5,808 bases of DNA from NCBI GenBank assembly GCA_023427825.1, contig JAEZAI010000361.1:1-5808 (forward strand). Reading direction: 5' to 3'. This document shows positions 1-5,790 of the stretch, piece by piece. This DNA is from Actinomycetes bacterium. Its GTDB lineage: Bacteria; Actinomycetota; Acidimicrobiia; Acidimicrobiales; Microtrichaceae. Position numbers and translations under genes: made by a program. The notes beneath the pieces were generated by a model. It had not been told where the DNA came from and searched no databases. It worked only from the letters and a program-made list of their open reading frames with translations. Position 1 is the stretch's first letter. Each line of letters begins with the position of its first letter.

Positions 1-792
1 GTGCTGCGACGTCGGGGCGCACCGACCACCGATGAGCAGCGGGTCGCCGTCGAGGTTCTCGACAGCGGCCCTTGCGCCTATCTCAGTCACATGACTGCGG
101 CGCGGCTCTTCGTCGTGAGCGGCTGCCCGCTGCTGCCCGTCACCATCGTCGGGGAGACCGCCGCTCGGCGGAAGCGGCTGGACGTCGGCTTCCACCGCGT
201 TCGGTCCATTCCAAGGCGGTGGACGACCGAGTGTCGGGGCCTCCCGATCGTGGCCCCGGAGCTCTGCGCGATGCAGCTGTTCGCCGTGGTGCGGTATGAG
301 CGTGCGGAGCGCTGGGTCGATGCTCTCTGGTCGAGCGGGCGACTTTCGGGCCGGTCGATCGGGAAGTTCCTCTCCGAGATGGGTCGACCAGGCCGCAACG
401 GAATCGCCGGGCTGCGCCGGTATCTCGACGCACGAGGCATGGACTACGTCCCGCCCGACAGCGGCATGGAGTCCCGAGCCATCCAGGTGCTGCGCGACGC
501 CGGCATCGAGGTCCGTCGCCAGGTCGACGTCGGCTGCGACGAGGCGTGGACCGGACGAGTGGATCTGATGGTGGTCGGCCTCCCCGTTGTGGTGGAGGTG
601 CAGAGCAACCGCTTCCACCGGTCCGTCATCAACCAGGAGGCCGACGCCGAACGTCGGCGGCGCTTGGAGGAGCACGGTTTCGTCTGGGTCGAGCTGTGGG
701 AGGACGACGTGTGGGCCCGTCCCTGGCTGCTGCCGCCCGCCGTCCGAGACGGGATCCGTCGCGCCAAGCTCCTCCTCCCACCCGCTTCGTGA
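1..792 (+). CDS. Vsr-like/DUF559-type nuclease-fold protein, probably 5'-truncated by the window edge
   Basis: The exact function is unknown. The frame is open from base 1 and gives 263 residues. The architecture matches a large actinobacterial group often annotated as AbiEi-antitoxin-like or DUF559 proteins: an N-terminal winged helix, a middle region, and a C-terminal Vsr/PD-(D/E)XK-like fold. The first visible residues (LRRRGAPTTDEQR, then GPCAYLSHMTAARL near 23-36) look like the part that normally follows the winged helix. The GTG at base 1 is therefore probably an internal Val codon, and roughly 40-60 N-terminal residues are missing; this is inferred from family layout. The C-terminal fold is visible as SGMESRAIQVLRDAGI (154-169), RVD (186-188), VVVEVQ (196-201), RFH (204-206) and the closing ELWEDDVW (231-238). 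Relatives usually read VEVDG; here Gln201 replaces the Asp. No toxin partner is visible downstream, so calling it an antitoxin would be unsupported. The stop codon lies inside a strong hairpin. Confidence 0.75.
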   Translation: MLRRRGAPTTDEQRVAVEVLDSGPCAYLSHMTAARLFVVSGCPLLPVTIVGETAARRKRLDVGFHRVRSIPRRWTTECRGLPIVAPELCAMQLFAVVRYERAERWVDALWSSGRLSGRSIGKFLSEMGRPGRNGIAGLRRYLDARGMDYVPPDSGMESRAIQVLRDAGIEVRRQVDVGCDEAWTGRVDLMVVGLPVVVEVQSNRFHRSVINQEADAERRRRLEEHGFVWVELWEDDVWARPWLLPPAVRDGIRRAKLLLPPAS

Positions 793-828
793 TGCTTTTC
801 CGGGGCTTATCCCCCGGAAAAGCATCAC
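789..828 (+). terminator. Perfect 17-bp inverted repeat, probable transcription terminator
   Basis: The left arm GTGATGCTTTTCCGGGG (789-805) and right arm CCCCGGAAAAGCATCAC (812-828) pair without a mismatch around the loop CTTATC (806-811). The TGA stop of the upstream gene (790-792) lies within the left arm. No T-run follows the right arm, so this is not a classical intrinsic terminator; U-less hairpins are commonly proposed as terminators in high-GC actinomycetes. Its position between the nuclease-like gene and the transporter operon fits a transcription boundary or an mRNA 3'-end stabiliser. Confidence 0.72.
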
Positions 829-871
829 AGAGCGGCAGCGGGCTGGCGGAGCGGGCCCGGGTGGGCGGAGC

Positions 872-877
872 TAGGGT
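872..877 (+). promoter_or_regulatory. Candidate -10 element (TAGGGT) upstream of the transporter operon
   Basis: TAGGGT resembles the TANNNT -10 hexamer of actinobacterial housekeeping promoters. It sits in the 90-bp gap between the hairpin and the TTG start at 919, where the operon promoter is expected. No TTGAC-like -35 box is visible about 17 bp upstream, and no operator palindrome stands out. This is a guess from position and a short, common motif. Confidence 0.22.
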
Positions 878-904
878 CCCCGGGCGGTTCGGGACGTCAT
901 CGCC

Positions 905-912
905 AGGGGGGA
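905..912 (+). promoter_or_regulatory. Ribosome binding site supporting the TTG start of the binding protein
   Basis: The purine run AGGGGGGA ends 6 nt before the TTG at 919, which is good Shine-Dalgarno spacing. The competing ATG at 940 has GGAG at 925-928 with an 11-nt gap. The TTG start also keeps Arg6 in the signal peptide n-region, whereas the ATG start would leave the leader with no basic residue. Both points favour TTG. Confidence 0.55.
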
Positions 913-918
913 CCAGGG

Positions 919-2229
919 TTGAACGGAGCTGCTCGTTCCATGGCCGCGGTCGTGGCCACGCTCGCGACCGTCGTGCTCGGGGCGGCGGGCTGCAGCGAGG
1001 ACCGATCCGCGTCGTCGACCACCGTCTCGACGCCCGAGATCGTGTGCGACGCGCAGCACCTGCTCGACTGCGCGACGGCGTCGTCGATCGCCGACCTGGT
1101 CCCTGACGAGCCGACCCCCGCCACGGCCGAGCCGATCACGATCGGCATGATCAACCAGGAGAACACGCCGGCCGGGTCGTTTCCCGAGCTCAGCCGCTCC
1201 GCGCAGGCGCTCGTGGACTTCGTGAACGAGGACCTGGGCGGCGTCGACGGCCGACCGCTCCGCCTGGACGTGTGCAACACCGGCTTCAGCGCCGAGGGGT
1301 CGACGGCGTGCGGCCAGCGCTTCGTCGCCGAGGGCGTGCCCGTGGTGCTCGGCGGCATCGACGTGTTCGGCAACGCGGTCGACGTCCTCGCCGCCAACGG
1401 CATCCCGTACGTCGGTGGCATCCCCGTCAGCCAGCAGTCGATGACCTCGCCCAACTCGTTCCAGTGGAGCGGCGGCACGTGGGGTGCGGCGGTCGCGTTC
1501 GCCACCCGGGCGGTCGAGGACCTCGACGCCAAGAGGGTCGCCATCGTCTACGGCGACTTCGGCTCGATCACCCAGGGGTCCGACGCCGCCAAGCAGGTCC
1601 TCGAGGCGCAGGGCGTGGACGTGCAGATGGTCCCGTTCCCCGTGATCGCCACCGACCTGGGCTCGCCGCTCCAGGCCGCCTGGGCCGGCAAGCCCGACGC
1701 CATCTTCGTGCTCGCCGCCGACACGGCCTGCAAGGCCGCCTTCGACGCCGCGGCCACGATCGGGATCACCTCCGCCATGTACTTCGTGGGTGCGTGCGCC
1801 TCGCCGACGATCATCGCCCAGGTGGGCGACCGGGCCGACGGCGCCTACTTCAACGTGGAGCAGGAGGTGCAGCCCGACCGGCCGCAGCCCGATACGGAGC
1901 TCTACACGAGCGTGCTCGCGGCCAAGGCCCCGGGTCTGGACCCGATCGGCGCCGGCACCGTGTCGGCCCGGTCGTTCATGAACCTCTACACGGTCCTGCG
2001 TGAGCTCGGTGCGGACGGCATCACGCCCGAGGCGGTGACCGCGGCGCTGCGCGCCAAGCGGGACGCGTCCAGCTTCATGGGCCACCCCTACACCTGCGAC
2101 GGCAAGCAGTTCCCCGGCCTGCCCGCCGCGTGGGCGCCGCAGCAGGTCGTCGTGCAGATGATGGGCGGCGCGCTCGACCAGGTCGGCGGGTGGATCGACG
2201 TGGGCGCCGAGCTGGAGGAGTGGACCTGA
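919..2229 (+). CDS. Substrate-binding lipoprotein of a branched-chain-amino-acid-type ABC importer (LivJ-like)
   Basis: This is the extracytoplasmic receptor that binds the solute and delivers it to the permease encoded next door. The 436-residue product starts at TTG 919. Residues 1-25 form a lipoprotein signal: Arg6, a hydrophobic core of A/V/T/L, and a lipobox-like AAGC with Cys25 as the lipidated residue, followed by a polar Ser/Thr linker. The mature part reads as a type I periplasmic binding fold (Peripla_BP_6): strand EPITIGMINQ (71-80), lobe 1 with VVLGGIDVFG (142-151) and PYVGGIPVSQ (163-172), then the lobe-2 opening KRVAIVYGDFGS (205-216). Cys119 and Cys131 are placed to form the short N-lobe disulfide common in LivJ relatives; Cys271/Cys293 may form another. 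It is the first gene of the operon, and its last codons (LEEWT) carry the ribosome binding site of the permease gene. The ligand cannot be named: urea, amide or other small-acid binding is as possible as Leu/Ile/Val. Confidence 0.9.
   Translation: MNGAARSMAAVVATLATVVLGAAGCSEDRSASSTTVSTPEIVCDAQHLLDCATASSIADLVPDEPTPATAEPITIGMINQENTPAGSFPELSRSAQALVDFVNEDLGGVDGRPLRLDVCNTGFSAEGSTACGQRFVAEGVPVVLGGIDVFGNAVDVLAANGIPYVGGIPVSQQSMTSPNSFQWSGGTWGAAVAFATRAVEDLDAKRVAIVYGDFGSITQGSDAAKQVLEAQGVDVQMVPFPVIATDLGSPLQAAWAGKPDAIFVLAADTACKAAFDAAATIGITSAMYFVGACASPTIIAQVGDRADGAYFNVEQEVQPDRPQPDTELYTSVLAAKAPGLDPIGAGTVSARSFMNLYTVLRELGADGITPEAVTAALRAKRDASSFMGHPYTCDGKQFPGLPAAWAPQQVVVQMMGGALDQVGGWIDVGAELEEWT
2214..2219 (+). 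promoter_or_regulatory. Shine-Dalgarno GGAGGA embedded in the end of the binding-protein gene
   Basis: GGAGGA overlaps the Glu-Glu codons at the end of the upstream gene. It directly abuts the GTG at 2220 with no spacer, which is poor spacing for that start. It lies 6 nt before a CTG at 2226 in the same frame, which is ideal spacing. The site therefore bears directly on which codon starts the permease. Confidence 0.6.
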
Positions 2230-4286
2230 GCACGTACCTGGGCTTCGCGCTGGCCGGCCTGGGCGGCGGTGCCGTCGTCGCCGCGCTCGGCCTGGGCCTG
2301 GTCCTCACCAACCGTGCGTCGAACGTCATCAACTTCGCCCACGCAGCCGTCGGCACCTACCTGGCGTACGCGTACTTCGAGTTTCGGGACCGGGGCGACC
2401 TGGTGCTGCCGGTCCTGGGCCTGCCCGACCGAATCCGCATCGTCCCCACGCCGACGATCGGCACCGCCATCTTCGTCATCGCGGTGTTCGCCGCCCTGCT
2501 CGGCGTGGTCATCCACCTGCTCGTGTTCCGCCCGCTGCGCTCGGCGTCGGTGCTCGCCCGCATCGTCGCCTCGCTCGGCCTGTTCCTCTACTTCCAGGAG
2601 CTGATCCGCAACCGGTTCCCGACCGCCGGCGCCGCCGTCATCACCCGGTTCCCGGTCCTGCCCGACGGCCCGGTCGAGATCCTCGGCATCGGCGTGAGCG
2701 CCAATCGCCTGTGGCTCGCGCTGATCGTCGTGGTCGTGGCCGCCGCGCTCGCCGCGACGTTCCGCTGGACCCGCTTCGGCCAGGTCACCCGTGCCGCGGC
2801 CGAGAGCGACAAGGGCGCGTTGCTCATCGGTCTGCGCCCCGATCTGGTCGCGTCGGCCAACTGGGCGCTCGCCACCGTGCTGGCCGGCTTCGCGGTCGTG
2901 CTGATCGAGCCCATCGCAGGGCTCGACGGCGCGACCACCAGCCTGCTCGTCGTGCCCGCGCTCGCCGCCGCGCTCGTGGGGCGGCTGACGTCGTTCGCCC
3001 TGACCGCGGCCGCCGGCCTGGGCATCGGCGTGGTCCAGTCGCTGATCCTCGGTTGGACCGTGCAGCCCGAGGCCGACTGGCTGCCCGACTGGCTCCCGTC
3101 CGCCGGCCTGCAGCAGGTCATCCCCGTGGTCGTGATCCTCGCCGCGCTGACGTTGCGGGGCGACGTGCTGCCCGGGCGGGGCGCGATCGTCGACCGGGCG
3201 CCGCAGCCGGCCCCGACCCCCGGGCGGTGGTGGCCGGTGGGTCCGGTGATGCTCGCCGCCGTGGGCGTGCTCGGGGCGCTCGTGCTCGAGGCCGGCCAGC
3301 GTCGAGGACTGGTCGTGTCGCTCGTCTTCGCCGTCCTCGGGCTCTCGGTGGTGGTGATCTGCGGCTACGCCGGGCGCATCTCGCTCGCCCAGCTGGCCCT
3401 CGCCGGCATCTCCGGGTTCACGGTGGTCCACGCCGCCGACGGGTCCGTGCCGTTCCCGTTCGACCTGCTCCTCGGCGCGCTGGTCGCCACGGTCGTCGGC
3501 CTGGCGATCGGCGCCGCCACCGCCCGGCTCCGGGGCATGACGTTCGCGGTCGCCACCCTGGCGATCGCCGTCGCGCTCGAGCAGCTCGTGCTGGCCAGCC
3601 CGTGGTTGTCGGGCGGCGCCGCGGGTTCGACCGCGCCGCGACCGTCGCTGTTCGGGATCGACCTGGGCGCGCAGGCTGCGGGTGCCGACGACATGCGGGT
3701 CGCGTTCGTGGTGATGGTCTCGGTCGTGGCCGCCCTTTGCTTCGCCGGCGGGCGGGCGCTGCGGCGCAGCGCCATCGGTCTGAAGTGGCTGGCACTTCGG
3801 GCGAACGAGCGCGCCGCAGCCGCCGGTGGCGTCGACGTCGGCCGGGCGCGCCTGGTGGCCTTCGGGGTGTCGGCCGGGCTGGCGGGCGTGAGCGGCGCGC
3901 TGTCGGCGTACTCCACCTCCACGCTGTCGCCCGCGTCCTTCACGGTCTTCGGGTCGCTCGTGGTGGTGGCGCTGGTGTTCCTGGGCGGCGTCTCGACCGC
4001 ATGGGGCGCGGTGGTGGCCGCGTTGATCGTGCAGGGCGGGTTGCTGACCTCGCTCGGCTCGGGCGACGGGCCGGCGCACCTCTACGCATGGGCCGGCGTT
4101 GCGCTCGTGCTCGCTGCCAACTTCGCTCCCGAGGGCGTGCTCGGCCTGGTCCGCTCGGCCGCCGACCGGCTGGGGTGGGCCAGGGCAGCCGGGGCGGCCG
4201 GCGACGCCTCGGGCGATCGCAGTGGCGGACGCCGTCACGTCAGCGCTGGCGACGGGGTGACCGCCGGTGCTGGAGGCGCTCGATGA
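2220..4286 (+). CDS. Fused LivH-LivM permease of the ABC importer
   Basis: This is the inner-membrane channel of the importer, with both transmembrane domains in one 688-residue chain. The N-terminal half (about 1-312) is LivH-like: a hydrophobic first helix, the hallmark VINFAHA (36-42; usually INFAHG), many further membrane segments, and the cytoplasmic coupling (EAA-type) loop starting RAAAES (191-196). A Pro/Arg-rich linker (about 313-338) leads to a LivM-like half: GYAGRISLAQ (382-391), LRGMTFAVATLA in mid-domain, and a second coupling loop LRANERAAAAGGVDV beginning near 526. The hydrophilic tail from about residue 645 is rich in Arg, Gly and Ala. Separate LivH and LivM proteins are usually about 290-330 residues each, so the length fits a complete fusion; such fusions are known in actinomycetes. 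GTG 2220 is the most conservative start. An in-frame ATG at 2130 would add an Arg-rich stretch coming from an overlapping frame and is unlikely; a CTG at 2226 fits the ribosome binding site better. Confidence 0.9.
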   Translation: MDLSTYLGFALAGLGGGAVVAALGLGLVLTNRASNVINFAHAAVGTYLAYAYFEFRDRGDLVLPVLGLPDRIRIVPTPTIGTAIFVIAVFAALLGVVIHLLVFRPLRSASVLARIVASLGLFLYFQELIRNRFPTAGAAVITRFPVLPDGPVEILGIGVSANRLWLALIVVVVAAALAATFRWTRFGQVTRAAAESDKGALLIGLRPDLVASANWALATVLAGFAVVLIEPIAGLDGATTSLLVVPALAAALVGRLTSFALTAAAGLGIGVVQSLILGWTVQPEADWLPDWLPSAGLQQVIPVVVILAALTLRGDVLPGRGAIVDRAPQPAPTPGRWWPVGPVMLAAVGVLGALVLEAGQRRGLVVSLVFAVLGLSVVVICGYAGRISLAQLALAGISGFTVVHAADGSVPFPFDLLLGALVATVVGLAIGAATARLRGMTFAVATLAIAVALEQLVLASPWLSGGAAGSTAPRPSLFGIDLGAQAAGADDMRVAFVVMVSVVAALCFAGGRALRRSAIGLKWLALRANERAAAAGGVDVGRARLVAFGVSAGLAGVSGALSAYSTSTLSPASFTVFGSLVVVALVFLGGVSTAWGAVVAALIVQGGLLTSLGSGDGPAHLYAWAGVALVLAANFAPEGVLGLVRSAADRLGWARAAGAAGDASGDRSGGRRHVSAGDGVTAGAGGAR

Positions 4287-5035
4287 CCGCGGCGCTGGAG
4301 GTGCGGGACCTGTCGGTCCGCTACGGCGGCGTGGTCGCGCTCGACGGCGTGTCGCTCGAGGTGCCCGGCGGTGCGCTCCACGGCCTGATCGGTCCGAACG
4401 GCGCCGGCAAGACCACGTTCCTGGACGGGGTCAGCGGTTTCGCTCGCACCGCGAGCGGGTCGGTGGCAGTGGCCGGCGTGGAGTGCACGGGCCTGCCGCC
4501 GCACCGCATCGCCCGGCTCGGCCTCACCCGCACGTTCCAGTCGGTCGAGCTGTTCGACGACCTGACCGTCGAGGAGAACCTGGCGGTGGTCGCGGCGTCC
4601 ACACCTGCCGCGCCCACGCTCCACGACGACACCGACGAGGAGATCCCGCTGCCGACCATCGCGGCCCGGGTGCACGCCGCGCTCGAGACCGTCGGGCTCG
4701 AGGGATGCCAGCCCCTGCGGCCGACCACGCTGTCCAACGTCGACCGCCGGCGCGTGGCGCTGGCCCGAGCCCTGGTGGCCGAGCCGCCCGTGCTGCTCCT
4801 CGACGAGCCGGCGGCCGGCCTGGACCCCGTCGAGACCGAGGAGCTGGCCGAGCTGCTGCAGCGCATCAGCGCGTCGGGCACCGCGGTGCTGCTGGTGGAG
4901 CACGACATGGCGTTGGTGCTGGGGTCGTGCTGCACGGTCCACGTGCTCGACGCCGGCCGCATGATCGCCGTCGGCACGCCCGACGAGGTCCGCCGCGACC
5001 CCGAGGTCCTGCGCGCCTACCTGGGGGTCACGTGA
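4283..5035 (+). CDS. livG: LivG-type ATP-binding protein of the ABC importer, with a degenerate signature motif
   Basis: This is one of two cytoplasmic ATPases that drive the importer. The 250-residue product begins at an ATG overlapping the permease stop (ATGA), with GGAGG at 4272-4276 six bases upstream. Nucleotide-binding motifs in order: Walker A GPNGAGKTT (37-45), Q-loop RTFQSVELF (Gln86), signature region LSNVDRRR (150-157), Walker B VLLLDEP (170-176; Asp174, catalytic Glu175), D-loop AGLD (178-181) and the switch His207 in LVEHD. The ending MIAVGTPDEVRRDPEVLRAYLG matches the C-terminal extension typical of LivG-class ATPases. The signature is clearly off consensus: Asn-Val stands where Gly-Gly is expected, while all other motifs are intact. 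Between the Q-loop and the signature there is an acidic, Pro-rich segment (about 106-125). The 'liv' name is by family; the transported substrate is unknown. Confidence 0.92.
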   Translation: MTAALEVRDLSVRYGGVVALDGVSLEVPGGALHGLIGPNGAGKTTFLDGVSGFARTASGSVAVAGVECTGLPPHRIARLGLTRTFQSVELFDDLTVEENLAVVAASTPAAPTLHDDTDEEIPLPTIAARVHAALETVGLEGCQPLRPTTLSNVDRRRVALARALVAEPPVLLLDEPAAGLDPVETEELAELLQRISASGTAVLLVEHDMALVLGSCCTVHVLDAGRMIAVGTPDEVRRDPEVLRAYLGVT

Positions 5036-5748
5036 CCGCGCTGCTCGAGCTCGACGGCCTGTGCGCCGGGTACGGCGGCGTGCCGGTGGTGCGCGGGGTG
5101 GACCTGCGCGTGGAGCCCGGCCGGATCGTCGCGCTGCTGGGCCCGAACGGCGCGGGCAAGACGACCACGCTGCTCGCGGTGTCGGGACTCGTGGCGCCGA
5201 CCGCTGGGTCGGTGCGCGTGCTCGACGGCGCGACCTCGGCCCGGTCCCGACGCTCGACCGTCGGACGGCGGGCTCGGGCGGGACTGGCCCACGTGCCCGA
5301 GGACCGGTCGCTCTTCCCCGGCCTCACCGTCGCCGAGCACCTCACGCTCGGGGTGGGGTGGCGTCGGGGCCGGTCCGCGCAGGCCCGCGGGGTGGAGCTG
5401 TTCCCCGCCCTCGGCGAGCTGCTCGGCCGGCCCGCCGGGCTGCTGTCGGGCGGCGAGCAGCAGATGCTCGCCATCGCGCGAGCGCTGGTGTCGCACCCTC
5501 GCGTGGTCATGGTCGACGAGCTCAGCCTGGGTCTGGCGCCTCGGATCGGGGCCGACCTGCTCGCCGTCCTGCGCGGGGTGGCCGACGACGAGGGGACCGG
5601 CTTCCTGCTCGTCGAGCAGCACGTGGCGATGGTGCTCGACGTCGCCGACCACGCGGTGGTCCTCAACCGCGGCGAGGTGCGGCTGAGCGCGCCGGCGGCG
5701 GAGCTCCGGGGCGAGGCCGACGTGCTGGCGGCCGCCTACCTCGGCTGA
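5032..5748 (+). CDS. livF: LivF-type ATP-binding protein of the ABC importer
   Basis: This is the second ATPase, expected to pair with the LivG-type subunit under the fused permease. The 238-residue product starts at GTG in a GTGA overlap with the preceding stop, with a modest GGGGG ribosome site at 5023-5027. Motifs: Walker A GPNGAGKTT (37-45); a Q-loop region reading VPEDRSLFPGLTV (88-100), where LivF proteins typically have VPEGR; a canonical signature LSGGEQQ (138-144); Walker B VVMVDELSLGLAP (158-170) with Asp162 and catalytic Glu163; and switch His197 in VEQHV. The SLGLAP stretch in place of SALD is characteristic of LivF and separates it from LivG. Leu164 replaces the usual Pro after DE, a variant I recall in actinobacterial LivF proteins. 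The length is near the family norm of about 235 residues. It is the last gene of the operon; no further plus-strand gene follows before the window ends. Confidence 0.92.
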   Translation: MTALLELDGLCAGYGGVPVVRGVDLRVEPGRIVALLGPNGAGKTTTLLAVSGLVAPTAGSVRVLDGATSARSRRSTVGRRARAGLAHVPEDRSLFPGLTVAEHLTLGVGWRRGRSAQARGVELFPALGELLGRPAGLLSGGEQQMLAIARALVSHPRVVMVDELSLGLAPRIGADLLAVLRGVADDEGTGFLLVEQHVAMVLDVADHAVVLNRGEVRLSAPAAELRGEADVLAAAYLG

Positions 5749-5760
5749 GCCGCCCCTCGC

Positions 5761-5790
5761 GTCAGGCCTTCGCCGGCGGTCAGGGCTTCG
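5761..5790. repeat. Short near-perfect direct repeat, GTCAGG(C/G)CTTCG
   Basis: GTCAGGCCTTCG (5761-5772) and GTCAGGGCTTCG (5779-5790) match at 11 of 12 bases with an 18-bp period. The period is a multiple of three, and each copy contains TCA, which is TGA on the minus strand, so the putative convergent gene would have a second in-frame stop six codons after the first. A small duplication or chance in GC-rich sequence are both possible. Confidence 0.4.

Noticed and set aside
1..792. Reading the nuclease-like gene as half of a toxin-antitoxin pair (AbiEi/AbiEii) or a defence island.
   Set aside because: The gene is followed by a hairpin and a transporter operon; no nucleotidyltransferase-type toxin or other defence gene is visible. 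Upstream DNA is outside the window.
845..871. GGCGGAGC repeated at 845-852 and 864-871 upstream of the operon, considered as an operator pair.
   Set aside because: It is only 8 bp of GC-rich sequence with no dyad symmetry and is likely by chance in this composition. No regulator gene is in the window to pair with it.
2130..2219. An upstream ATG at 2130 that would lengthen the permease by 30 residues, and a GTG at 2190.
   Set aside because: The added sequence is Arg/Gly-rich, lies within the coding end of the binding protein, lacks a good ribosome site and does not resemble a LivH N-terminus.
2088..4238. A 716-codon stopless frame on the minus strand, opposite the permease gene, with similar long minus-strand frames at 871-2085 and 4235-4942.
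   Set aside because: The translations are dominated by Arg, Gly, His, Asp and Glu repeats without domain motifs, as expected for the complement of very GC-rich coding DNA. The plus-strand frames have clear family motifs.
2711..4282. An upstream extension of the LivG frame to an ATG at 2711, inside the permease gene.
   Set aside because: The extra 524 codons are an out-of-frame, Arg-rich reading of the permease gene. Walker A spacing and the ATGA overlap place the true start at 4283.
5514..5552. Leu164 after the Walker B Asp-Glu and SLGLAP in the LivF-type ATPase as signs of inactivation.
   Set aside because: SLGLAP is a normal LivF feature, DELSLG variants are familiar in actinobacteria, and the catalytic Glu, signature and switch His are all intact.
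5749..5779. A terminator after the LivF-type gene.
   Set aside because: Only very short GC palindromes (for example CGCCGGCG at 5771-5778) and a 4-bp stem near 5784-5794 are present, with no T-run. None is convincing.
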